64,000 nt of DNA, taken from the NCBI RefSeq assembly GCF_002115755.1, contig NZ_JFKA01000007.1, forward strand, positions 144,189-208,188, in the 5' to 3' direction. A program made the translations under genes and the position numbers. Below, one piece after another: positions 8,360 through 16,898 of the stretch. This stretch comes from Thalassospira mesophila. GTDB lineage: Bacteria; Pseudomonadota; Alphaproteobacteria; Rhodospirillales; Thalassospiraceae. The notes under the pieces are model-generated. The model did no database searches, was not told the DNA's origin, and was given only the letters and a program-made list of their open reading frames with translations. The number at the start of each line of letters is the position of its first letter. Position 1 is the stretch's first letter.

Positions 8360-9247
8360 ATGTCGCTCAGTTTTCGCAATTATCGCTCTGAAACCCTGTC
8401 ACACAGCCACGATGATTTTCACCAGATCATTGTTTCGCATCATGGCGTGCTTGATCTCGATGTTGAGGGGGCCGGGGGCGAAGTGCGCGGACGGCAGATT
8501 GCCTTTGTGCCCGCCGGGGCGCGCCATGCTTATCGTGCGCAGGGGATGAACCGGTTTTTGGTAATTGATCTGGATGCCAATCTGGCAGCACAGGCCGGGA
8601 TCGAGCAACTATGGCAGCGCGCGGGGGGCGGGGCCTATTTATCCATTACCCATGATGTGCGCCTTGGCGAACTTGAAACCCTGTTGGGGGCAAGACCACG
8701 ATCAAGGCCAGTGTTGCCGCCGGATCGGGACGTGCCAACAACGCCGACATTGCCCTTGTTCTTGTCGCCGGGACCGTCGCCATCAAAGTCATATAATGCT
8801 GTTTCATTGAACCATCGCCCGCCCCATCCGCCGGTTCTGGCCTTTCTGGCCGATTTATTGCGCCATGCCGGGCGTGATGGGGGAAGGCGATATGGTGCAA
8901 ATGCTGTTGGGGCGATCCCTCCCCGGTTGCTGCGCGTGATGGAGTGGGCGGCGGCCCGTTTGAATGAACCTGTCAGCGTGGCGCAAATGGCGCAAATTGC
9001 CGCCTTGTCGGAAAGTGCGTTATTTGCGGCGTTTGAGCGCTATGTCGGGTGTGCGCCGATGCGGTGGCTGGGATTAACACGGCTGGATTGCGGGCGGGAT
9101 TTATTAGCGACTGCAAACAACAGCGAAAGCATTGCCGATATTGCCCGCCAGGTCGGGTTTCAAGACCAGGCCGCCTTTTCCCGGGCGTTTTCGCGGCGTT
9201 TTGCCTGTGCCCCCGGTCAGTTTCGTAAACAATGTCGCCAGCACTGA
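8360..9247 (+). CDS. AraC-family regulator with an odd linker
   Basis: 295 residues. An N-terminal cupin-like half (SHSHDDFHQIIVSHHG) is followed by two C-terminal helix-turn-helix motifs (VSVAQMAQIAALSESALFAAF, then IADIARQVGFQDQAAFSRAF). AGGA lies eight bases before the ATG. Residues about 110-152 are an abnormal stretch rich in Pro/Ser/Arg and rare AGA/AGG/CGA codons, discussed in the findings. It precedes the DMT exporter at 9412 on the same strand, which it may control. Confidence 0.88.
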   Translation: MSLSFRNYRSETLSHSHDDFHQIIVSHHGVLDLDVEGAGGEVRGRQIAFVPAGARHAYRAQGMNRFLVIDLDANLAAQAGIEQLWQRAGGGAYLSITHDVRLGELETLLGARPRSRPVLPPDRDVPTTPTLPLFLSPGPSPSKSYNAVSLNHRPPHPPVLAFLADLLRHAGRDGGRRYGANAVGAIPPRLLRVMEWAAARLNEPVSVAQMAQIAALSESALFAAFERYVGCAPMRWLGLTRLDCGRDLLATANNSESIADIARQVGFQDQAAFSRAFSRRFACAPGQFRKQCRQH

Positions 9248-9411
9248 GCGATATGTGATTGTCCTTCGTGATCTGCCCGGTTTTTCGTCGGTTTTCCCCG
9301 CGACGATGTGCCGTTACGTTCTTGATGGTTCCAGAACAGGAGTTTGGGCAAAGACGGCGTTTTGATTGCGGGTTAATGTTGCGCAACATATGGCGATATT
9401 GGAATCTCATA

Positions 9412-10317
9412 ATGACTGCGCAAGACTCTAAAACCAAAGCAACCCTGATTGGCACCATCGCCGTTTTACTGTGGGCATTGCTGGCATTGTTCACCACATT
9501 GGTAAAATCGATCCCGCCCTTTGAGCTGGTCAGTCTGTGTTTTGGCGTGGCGACGGTTTTTAGTGCGATGTGGATTGCTCGCAAAGGTCCCAGTGCCTTT
9601 GGGGCGTTGCGCCAACCGGTCGGGGCGTGGGTTTTGTCTGTCGGCGGGTTATTTGGCTATCATTTTTTCTATTTTGTGGCCCTTGCCAATGCGCCTGCTG
9701 TCGATGCCAGCCTGATCGCGTATTTATGGCCGTTATTCATTGTGCTTTTTTCGGCATTTTTGCCCGGTGAAAAACTGCGCTGGTACCATGTTGGCGGGGC
9801 GCTGTGTGGCTTAGGCGGCGCTGCCCTGCTGGTTAGCAAAGGGCAGGGCTTTACGTTTAATCCCGCCTATGGCGCAGGATATGCTGCGGCATTGGCCTGT
9901 TCAATTTTGTGGTCTGGCTATTCAGTTTTAAACCGCCGGTATCGGGCCGTGCCGGTTGAAGCTGTGTGCGGGTTTTGCGGTGGGGCTGCAATTTTGGGGG
10001 GTATAACCCATTTGTTGCTTGAAAGCTGGGTCATGCCCGATGCAGTGCAATGGCTGGCGATTGCCGGTTTGGGTTTGGGGCCGGTCGGGGCGGCGTTTTT
10101 TGTGTGGGATTACGGTACCAAGCATGGCGATATTCAGGTATTGGGGGTGTCGGCCTATGCGGCACCCTTGCTTTCAACCGTAATTTTGATCCTGTTTGGG
10201 CGTGCACCTGCCAGCCCGGTTGTAATATGGGGATGTCTGTTAATTGTTGGCGGGGCGCTTTTGGCATCAAAAAATATCATGTCGCGTAAACGGGCCCGTT
10301 TTCAGACGCCTTTGTAA
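9412..10317 (+). CDS. DMT exporter of the YddG aromatic amino acid type
   Basis: 301 residues from the ATG at 9412, which begins MTAQDSKTKATLIGTIAVLL. Ten membrane helices. The segment GYHFFYFVALANAPAVDASL followed by IAYLWPLFIVLFSAFLPGEKL is characteristic of the YddG-like branch, whose best-known member exports aromatic amino acids. It follows the AraC gene by about 165 bp and ends in a strong terminator. Substrate is inferred by family only. Confidence 0.86.
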   Translation: MTAQDSKTKATLIGTIAVLLWALLALFTTLVKSIPPFELVSLCFGVATVFSAMWIARKGPSAFGALRQPVGAWVLSVGGLFGYHFFYFVALANAPAVDASLIAYLWPLFIVLFSAFLPGEKLRWYHVGGALCGLGGAALLVSKGQGFTFNPAYGAGYAAALACSILWSGYSVLNRRYRAVPVEAVCGFCGGAAILGGITHLLLESWVMPDAVQWLAIAGLGLGPVGAAFFVWDYGTKHGDIQVLGVSAYAAPLLSTVILILFGRAPASPVVIWGCLLIVGGALLASKNIMSRKRARFQTPL

Positions 10318-10346
10318 ATAAACCTGAAATAGCAAGTCTTTTTTAT

Positions 10347-10386
10347 GACATGCTCGGCTGATTTGCAGCCGGGCGTGTCTTTTTTA
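10347..10386 (+). terminator. terminator of the YddG-like gene
   Basis: GACATGCTCGGCTG pairs with CAGCCGGGCGTGTC (two G-U pairs) around ATTTG, followed by TTTTTTAT. Confidence 0.85.
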
Positions 10387-10478
10387 TAGGCTTTATGAGC
10401 GACCTGACTGCTTTTTGGGCTGTGCATTGCAATATAAATGACTTATGGTCATGATTGTACCGGGGAATTCTGGGGGGA

Positions 10479-12296
10479 ATGTCACCACGGTCCGAAATGC
10501 TTCGGGATATTGATATGAAGCAAATGCAAAAAGATCCGCTGTCGCCAATGAAGCAGGCGATGGCAGCAAGGGAATTTGACAAGGCAGCGGCCATTGGTGC
10601 CAAACTTGTCCGAACCCACCCAAAGAACGTTGAATTGCAATTAATGACAAGCGTTGCCGAACTTCGTGGCACGCATCCGCGCCGGGCCTTTCCCCGGTTG
10701 TCAAAGCTGGTGCAAAGCGTGCCGGCAAGTGATCATCATATCGGTATGGTTCTGCAAAATCTTATCGCTTTTGCACGTGCAACAGGTGACTACCATTCAT
10801 TAACGACGCTGGCTGAAAAACTGCATCGTCAAAATCGTAATCAGCCGTTGTTTGCCGAATATCTGGCCAACGTGATGATCGAGCATGACAAGTGGATGTC
10901 GATAGCACCGACCTATTCGCCAGATTTGTTGCGGGCGGTTGATTTGCTGGAATCCATTCCGCCAAATTTTGGCCGCTATGCCCAAAGCCAGCACGTCTTG
11001 GCGCAGCTTTATGTGCGCGTCGAAATGGTCGACAAGGCCCTTGCCCTGTATGAAAAGATGGTGGCAAAGACACCTGACGATATGACGCTGCGCCATAATC
11101 AAATTGCGGCCCAGGCCCTGACCGGCAAAGTTGACCCGGCTGTTTGCAACAGCCTTGACCTGATCGAAAATCATAACGAAACCAACACCCAGCCTTATCT
11201 GGTGGTGGCCTTTTTGCGCCCGCAAGCGATGCCGGAAACGGCCTTGCCGTTTTTGGAAAAAATCCATGACGACACGGCGCAACATGGCCTGCATCGCTAT
11301 AATGCCGCCTTTGCACTGGCCCGGACTGCGGAAGTCCAACAGGATTTTCAAACGGCATTTGGCTGGTATCAAAAAGGCCACGCTGCCCATCGGGCAATGC
11401 AGGCCTATGACGGCATACAGGAAGCATCTGAAATTGACCATATCATCGCGCTAAGCGAAGCCGATTTTGCCAGCCGCCAGGCCGGATCGCCCGAAGAGAT
11501 CCTGGCCGACCTTGCCGGTGCAGATGATCCATTATCGCCAAAGCCGGTGTTTATTGTCGGTTTGCCGCGATCAGGCACGACCTTGACCGAGCGTATTGTT
11601 GGTGCGCATAGCGACGTTTATCCGGCTGGTGAAGTCGGCGATTTTGCCCGTGCGGTGGCCGAAGTGGTTGGCGTTGGCACAATTGCGGAGCAAATGGAAC
11701 GCATTACCCCAAAAGCCGCCCGTGCTATTCGCCAGAAATATCTGGCAGCGATGGCTGGTTATGCGCCAGCAGCCCGGATGGTGGCCAATAAAACTCCGGC
11801 GAATTTCCTGCGGATCGGTCAGCTTCGCAAGGTCTTCCCCGATGTGCCGATCATTCATTGCATGCGCCATCCGCTGGCAACCTGCCTGTCGATTTATACC
11901 ACGCCGTTTGCCAATCCGATCCGTTTTGCCGACGATTTGCAGGATCTGGCGGATTATTATCAGCGCTATGAAAAAATCATGGCAGCTTTCGCCCGGACCG
12001 ATGACACCGGCCAGATTTTTCATTTATCCTATGAAGAACTGGTGGCCGACCCCGACACGATTGCGCCGCGTTTGTTGGCCCATTGCGGGCTGGACTGGCA
12101 GGCGGAATGTCTTGAGTTTTATCGCAGCCGTCAGGCTGCAAAAACCGCCAGCTTGATGCAGGTGCGTCGACCGATCAATGCTGAATCGATAGATAAATGG
12201 CAACGGTTTGAGCCCTTTATTGGCCCGCTAGCCGCCCTTGCCGGTGGTGATGATGATGGTGGAAAATCGTCAAAACGTCGCATTCAGGCAGCCTGA
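10479..12296 (+). CDS. TPR-repeat sulfotransferase
   Basis: About 605 residues. The N-terminal half (to about 340) consists of TPR-type helical repeats. The C-terminal half is a sulfotransferase domain: GLPRSGTTL (near residue 361) is the 5'-phosphosulfate loop, and HCMRHPLATCLS the 3'-phosphate motif that holds PAPS. Proteins of this build transfer sulfate to carbohydrates or peptides; the acceptor is unknown. The start is uncertain: ATGs at 10479, 10497 and 10515 and a TTG at 10455 are all in frame. A strong terminator follows, so the gene is monocistronic. Confidence 0.88.
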   Translation: MSPRSEMLRDIDMKQMQKDPLSPMKQAMAAREFDKAAAIGAKLVRTHPKNVELQLMTSVAELRGTHPRRAFPRLSKLVQSVPASDHHIGMVLQNLIAFARATGDYHSLTTLAEKLHRQNRNQPLFAEYLANVMIEHDKWMSIAPTYSPDLLRAVDLLESIPPNFGRYAQSQHVLAQLYVRVEMVDKALALYEKMVAKTPDDMTLRHNQIAAQALTGKVDPAVCNSLDLIENHNETNTQPYLVVAFLRPQAMPETALPFLEKIHDDTAQHGLHRYNAAFALARTAEVQQDFQTAFGWYQKGHAAHRAMQAYDGIQEASEIDHIIALSEADFASRQAGSPEEILADLAGADDPLSPKPVFIVGLPRSGTTLTERIVGAHSDVYPAGEVGDFARAVAEVVGVGTIAEQMERITPKAARAIRQKYLAAMAGYAPAARMVANKTPANFLRIGQLRKVFPDVPIIHCMRHPLATCLSIYTTPFANPIRFADDLQDLADYYQRYEKIMAAFARTDDTGQIFHLSYEELVADPDTIAPRLLAHCGLDWQAECLEFYRSRQAAKTASLMQVRRPINAESIDKWQRFEPFIGPLAALAGGDDDGGKSSKRRIQAA

Positions 12297-12326
12297 TCTT
12301 ACATAACGCAAATCCAGACATCTTTA

Positions 12327-12358
12327 CAACCGGTTCGAGACATCGAACCGGTTGTTTT
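12327..12358 (+). terminator. terminator of the sulfotransferase gene
   Basis: CAACCGGTTCGA and TCGAACCGGTTG form a perfect 12-bp stem with a four-base loop, followed by TTTT. Confidence 0.85.
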
Positions 12359-12453
12359 GCATGCCTTTGCGAATTTGCTTCAAATTACGGGCGCAAATGA
12401 TTACCTGTTATGCAACATATATTGCCATTCACAGCGTGATAACGGGAGCCTTT

Positions 12454-13428
12454 ATGACATTGACCCTGCCCAAGGCCGAACTGCATTTGCATCTGGAAGG
12501 GGCGTTAACCCCGGAACTGGTGCGGCGGTTTGCCACGCGGAACCAGATTGCGCTGCCCGATGGGCTTTTTGATGCCGATGACGGCTATATCTGGGCTGAT
12601 TTTCCGCAATTTCTGGCCAGTTTTGATGCCGCAAGCAATGTTTTGCGAACCCGGCAGGACTATACCGATCTGACCTGCCACTATCTGGTGGAACAAGCCA
12701 AAATTGGTGCTTTATATGTCGAGCTGTTTTGTTCGCCATCTCACGCAGCCTTGCAGGGTTTATCGTTTGATGACCATTTGCTGTCCGTGGCCGAGGGTAT
12801 CGACCAAGCCTATACCCAAACCGGGATTATTGGCCGGATTGTCATGACCTGTGTGCGTCATCTCGGCCCGGAAATGGCCGTTGATGTTGCGCGCGAAACG
12901 GTGGCATGCCGACACCCCCATGTGGTCGGATTTGGCATGGGCGGCAATGAAAGCATGTTTCACCAAAAGGATTTTTACCCTGCCTTTAAAATTGCGGCCG
13001 ATGCCGGGCTGGGCTGCACCACCCATGCTGGTGAAGTACAGGGCCCGCAAAGCGTTTGGGATGCGATTGATCATTTGCCGGTGGACCGTATCGGCCATGG
13101 GGTGCGCTCGATCGAAGACAGTAAACTGGTGGATGAACTGGCCAAACGTGGCATCGTTCTTGAAGTCTGCCCGGGGTCAAATATTGCCCTGTCGGTTTAC
13201 CCCGATTACGCCAGCCATCCGTTGCGCAAGCTTTATGATGCCGGTGTCAAGCTAACCCTGGGGTCAGATGACCCGCCCTTTTTCCATACCACACTGGCCG
13301 AGGAATATCAGCGCGCGCAGGACGTGTTTGGCTTTAGTGCCGAAGAATTGCGCGGCATCACCAAAACCGCTATCGAGGCCGCCTATGTTGATGGCGAAAC
13401 CAAAGCTGCCCTTTGGTGCGCGGTATAA
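12454..13428 (+). CDS. adenosine/adenine deaminase family protein
   Basis: 324 residues from the ATG at 12454, preceded by CGGGAG. Zinc and catalytic residues of the family are present: H11 and H13 in HLHLEG, H191 and E194 in HAGE, the HG of GHGVR, and D272-D273 in GSDDPPFF. The SDDP-aromatic ending resembles the adenine and N6-substituted adenine deaminase branches more than classic adenosine deaminase, so the substrate (adenosine, adenine or a modified adenine) is open. Acts in purine salvage in the cytoplasm. It converges on the dioxygenase gene. Confidence 0.9.
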   Translation: MTLTLPKAELHLHLEGALTPELVRRFATRNQIALPDGLFDADDGYIWADFPQFLASFDAASNVLRTRQDYTDLTCHYLVEQAKIGALYVELFCSPSHAALQGLSFDDHLLSVAEGIDQAYTQTGIIGRIVMTCVRHLGPEMAVDVARETVACRHPHVVGFGMGGNESMFHQKDFYPAFKIAADAGLGCTTHAGEVQGPQSVWDAIDHLPVDRIGHGVRSIEDSKLVDELAKRGIVLEVCPGSNIALSVYPDYASHPLRKLYDAGVKLTLGSDDPPFFHTTLAEEYQRAQDVFGFSAEELRGITKTAIEAAYVDGETKAALWCAV

Positions 13429-13450
13429 GCTGTTAAACCGGATGTAAGAA

Positions 13451-13490
13451 AAAACGAGGTCGCCAGATTGTTGCTGGCGACCTCATCTTT
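13451..13490. terminator. bidirectional terminator
   Basis: GAGGTCGCCAG and CTGGCGACCTC form a perfect 11-bp stem with a seven-base loop. The plus side ends ATCTTTATT; the minus side ends GTTTTTTCTTAC, so it serves mainly the dioxygenase gene and also the deaminase gene. Confidence 0.85.
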
Positions 13491-13565
13491 ATTGTGATAA
13501 TTCCCGATTTAAAGAGCTAGAACAAGTTGAATAATAGCGCCATCAGAATATATTTCTGCGCATTG

Positions 13566-14585
13566 TTACCAGCTCGTTTTGCCCAAAATCTTTTCGCCGA
13601 GCGGGGTTAGCTTGGCCCGTTCATAGCGGGTTTGTTCCCAGTTGCGCGGGTCGCCGGGAAATGCGTGGCCCCGGGCGGGCAGGCGCTGGTCCCAGCTTTG
13701 AACCCGCCAGTCTGCCAGTTCGCTATCGGCCGGAGATGCCGGTGCCATTGATATATATTGAGCAATACGCGCCGTTGAGGAACGGTTTGCGCGAATGCCA
13801 TGGGCCAGCAAGCTGTTGAAAATTAACAAATCGCCTGCCTGCATCGGGATGCGATGACACGGATAGCGCATGTTATCCATATCCGGGCGAAACGGGTTGC
13901 GGTCTGCCGGGGCGGTTTCAAGCCAGCGTGCAAAATGCTGGAACAGTTCGGGAATGCATTGAAAGCCGCCAGTTTCGTCGGTGGTATCGGCCAGCGACAG
14001 CACACCTTGCACATTGATCGGTAATGGCCGGGCACTGGTATCTTCATCCCAGTGAATAAAACCGTCAAAGGACCGACTGCCGATATTGGGGGTGTTAAGG
14101 TTGGCGCGGTCAATCGATACCCATAAGTCTGTGCGATCCCAGATATCGACAAAGGCATCATAAATACGCGGGGACTGGCGGTTATCCCACATTGTCTGAT
14201 GATGATAAGCCTCGACCATGCCGGAATTATTCAATTCCTTCATTGCATGGTCACGCAGCTGCGGCCGCGCCCATGTTTCGCGGTTTTTCGGGTCCATCTC
14301 CTGAAATTCCCACAGGAAATCGGCCGTTGCGGTCGCTTGGGTGCGCGAAACTGCATTGCGCACCACCACATAGCCAAACCGTTGCCAATGGGCAAAATCA
14401 CCGGGGGTGAGGACCCGCAATGGCAATGATTTTTCCATATCGCGCAATTGCGGCCCGTTAATCGACCCGACAGAGGCATTGCCGGGCCGGTCCGCGTGGG
14501 GCGACATGGTAACGGCAGGGGCAACGACAGGACGCGATGTTTGGCTAGATATGTCGGGTTGCGCAGGGGGGGCGGTTATGGTCAT
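13566..14585 (-). CDS. phytanoyl-CoA dioxygenase (PhyH) family protein
   Basis: 339 residues. An Fe(II)/2-oxoglutarate hydroxylase of the PhyH family: the H-x-D pair is H178/D180 in GFIHWDED, the distal ligand H262 in LLAHGIR, and the 2-oxoglutarate Arg is R273 in STARIAQY. The first 55 residues are low-complexity and probably disordered. Natural substrates of bacterial PhyH proteins vary widely and cannot be told here. It faces the AraC gene at 14727 across 141 bp, which probably controls it. Confidence 0.88.
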   Translation of the reverse strand: MTITAPPAQPDISSQTSRPVVAPAVTMSPHADRPGNASVGSINGPQLRDMEKSLPLRVLTPGDFAHWQRFGYVVVRNAVSRTQATATADFLWEFQEMDPKNRETWARPQLRDHAMKELNNSGMVEAYHHQTMWDNRQSPRIYDAFVDIWDRTDLWVSIDRANLNTPNIGSRSFDGFIHWDEDTSARPLPINVQGVLSLADTTDETGGFQCIPELFQHFARWLETAPADRNPFRPDMDNMRYPCHRIPMQAGDLLIFNSLLAHGIRANRSSTARIAQYISMAPASPADSELADWRVQSWDQRLPARGHAFPGDPRNWEQTRYERAKLTPLGEKILGKTSW

Positions 14586-14726
14586 GGGGTCCTCCGGTCT
14601 TGGATATGCCAGTTATGGCTTGTTGTCATAGAGCCATTCTAAAGTGGAGCCGATGCGGCTGCCCACTGACATAGCGGACGATTTCTGATACTATTCGGAC
14701 AATCGGGGGTTAAAAGGTGCCGAAAA

Positions 14727-15704
14727 GTGAAATTACTGTTTGAACATGTGCAAATCGCACCGGATCGGTCATGGCGGGGCCTGCACCGGCAACTGCCTGC
14801 CATTCCGTTTGAATGGCATTATCACCCCGAATATGAACTGACCCTGACAATTAACAGCGCCGGGCGTCGTTATGTCGGGGATCACATTGGCGATTACCGT
14901 CATGAGGATCTGGTTTTGCTGGGGCCAAATTTGCCCCATACCTGGCATTCCGCCAATGCCGATGCACCGGTTCAAATGGCGGTCTTCCCGAACGGCAGTC
15001 ATCCCGCCAGCGGCGTTGAGGTCGCACCCCCGGCATTTGATAGTGATAACGAAAGCAACAACGACAACAAAGCCATTGGGACGGTCCCGCATCAGGCTTT
15101 TGTGTTCTGGTTTTCATCGGACTGGATCGACACAATATGCGCAACGATGCCGGAACTGGCGCCCCTGGTGCCGGTTTTGCACATGGCGCGGCGCGGGGCT
15201 GTTTTTGATAGCGAAACAGCGCGTCAGATCGCCACTTTGACGCCCCGGTTTGACAGCGGCCCCCCTACGGGCCAGCTAGTGTTATTGCTCGAAGTTCTGG
15301 GGATATTAACGCGGGCGCAAACCGTGATGCCGCTGGCATCGGCGCGGTTTGATGCCGGGGCACCGCCGCGCAAGGAAGCCACAAGGCTGGGCCGGGTTCT
15401 GGATCTTTTGCATGCCAGTTACGCCCGCCCGCTGGCCGCAACACAATTGGCCGGGGAAATGGGCATGAGCGAACGCACGTTGCGCCGTTTTTTTAAATCC
15501 CACATGGGAAGCACCATTCAGGATTATGTTATGGGGCTGCGGCTGGGCCGGGCGGCGGCGTTGTTATTGTCGTCCGATATGCCGGTTTACCGGGTTGCCG
15601 AAGAAACAGGCTTTGAAAACCTGTCGCATTTTAACCGTCAGTTTGTCCGCCATAAATCAATGACGCCAACAGCCTTTCGCAAATCGCGCTTCGCCGGGAA
15701 ATAA
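14727..15704 (+). CDS. AraC-family regulator with cupin sensor domain
   Basis: 325 residues. The N-terminal cupin has the usual HYHPEYELTL metal/ligand motif. The two C-terminal helix-turn-helix motifs are ATQLAGEMGMSERTLRRFF and VYRVAEETGFENLSHFNRQF, followed by MTPTAFRK. It is divergent from the PhyH gene, its most likely target. The middle section (residues 90-125) contains a long Asp/Ser/Asn-rich loop. Confidence 0.9.
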   Translation: MKLLFEHVQIAPDRSWRGLHRQLPAIPFEWHYHPEYELTLTINSAGRRYVGDHIGDYRHEDLVLLGPNLPHTWHSANADAPVQMAVFPNGSHPASGVEVAPPAFDSDNESNNDNKAIGTVPHQAFVFWFSSDWIDTICATMPELAPLVPVLHMARRGAVFDSETARQIATLTPRFDSGPPTGQLVLLLEVLGILTRAQTVMPLASARFDAGAPPRKEATRLGRVLDLLHASYARPLAATQLAGEMGMSERTLRRFFKSHMGSTIQDYVMGLRLGRAAALLLSSDMPVYRVAEETGFENLSHFNRQFVRHKSMTPTAFRKSRFAGK

Positions 15705-15761
15705 AGAGTGCCTTCCCTCTCTGGCATTTTTCTGGCGTTGCGGTTAAGCCCGGCCTGTTAG

Positions 15762-16769
15762 TTAAATATCGGCAGTTTCTGTTGCGGGAACGGGGGCGGC
15801 GGACGCAATGTTGCCAGCGGGCTTTTCAATGTGCCAGCCCGGATGGCGGGTGGCGACGTGGTTTTCAAAAATGTCCCAGAACTGCAACCGCAATTCATCG
15901 CGTTCTTGTAAAATTTCGTGCCTGGCCCCTGCGATCTCATGCAGGTTAACGTGTGGATGACGGGAAAAAAGGCGCCGGGTGGTGGCATTATTTACCACAC
16001 GATCATTGCTTGACAGGATCATGGTTGTTGGCGGCAATGATGGCTGGTGGTTTTTTTCGGCTTTGCCATTGGCGTCGGCCATTTGCACATCGAGCATTGC
16101 CTGCGCGCGAAAGCAGGCATGAAGCCACCCTGCCGATACCCCGCCCACGATCAGTTCGGGTTGTTTATGAAGCAGGGCGAAGCTTTGTTCATAGCGGGTT
16201 TGATCCGACGTCAGCAGATTATCGCTGTTAAACGGTTGCAAGGGCGATAGCAGTTTTTGACCGGGCAGGAATTTTTTATCCAGTCCCGATTTACACAGGC
16301 TGGCCGATAAAAGCCGGGCCAGTGTTATCATCCAGTCGGGGCCACCCAGGCCAAAAAACGGCGCGATCATAAGGGCCGAGGAAAATTGTTGCGGGTTGGC
16401 CAATAACAGATTGATACCCACCAGCCCACCGGTGGAATGGGTCATTAACATGGGGCAGGAAATATCGTGCTTGTGCCGAACATGGCGAACAACGGTTGTG
16501 GCGTCTTCAATATAATGGGCAACGTCCCCGACATAGCCCATTTCAGGAAACGGCGTTTCACGGGCTGACCCGCCCTGACCGCGAAAATCAAATGTTACAC
16601 AGCCCAGACCCCGCGCGGCAAGGTCACGTGCGGTTTCGCTATAGCGCTCGATAAACTCGGCGCGTCCTTGTAATATAAAGATATGCCCGCGGGCATTTTC
16701 CGGTGTGGAAATGCCATAGCGCAATTTTGTTCCGTCAGGGGACAGGCAGTGCTGAATTTCAAACGGCAT
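15762..16769 (-). CDS. alpha/beta hydrolase, lysophospholipase-like
   Basis: 335 residues, no signal peptide. Belongs to the PldB-like serine hydrolases: RAEFIERY after the first strand, DFRGQGGS, nucleophile S112 in THSTGG, acid in SSNDRVV and His in GARHEIL. The nucleophile elbow lacks the first Gly of G-x-S-x-G (Thr instead). It likely cleaves lysophospholipids or monoglycerides in the cytoplasm. It sits just before a second hydrolase on the same strand, with 129 bp between them. Confidence 0.85.
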   Translation of the reverse strand: MPFEIQHCLSPDGTKLRYGISTPENARGHIFILQGRAEFIERYSETARDLAARGLGCVTFDFRGQGGSARETPFPEMGYVGDVAHYIEDATTVVRHVRHKHDISCPMLMTHSTGGLVGINLLLANPQQFSSALMIAPFFGLGGPDWMITLARLLSASLCKSGLDKKFLPGQKLLSPLQPFNSDNLLTSDQTRYEQSFALLHKQPELIVGGVSAGWLHACFRAQAMLDVQMADANGKAEKNHQPSLPPTTMILSSNDRVVNNATTRRLFSRHPHVNLHEIAGARHEILQERDELRLQFWDIFENHVATRHPGWHIEKPAGNIASAAPVPATETADI

Positions 16770-16898
16770 TCAATATTTCTCGTCGGGTTTGCCCCGAAAA
16801 CGGGCGGATGAGCGGGGTTCTGGCGCACGGGAAGGCGATAAACGCCCACCTGTCATTTCGTGGGTCGCGCTGTACGATATATAAACGAAAATGGCGGC

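Noticed and set aside
15705..15760. Terminator between the AraC and hydrolase genes
   Set aside because: GTGCC...GGCAT gives only about five pairs before TTTTT; too weak to report as a feature.
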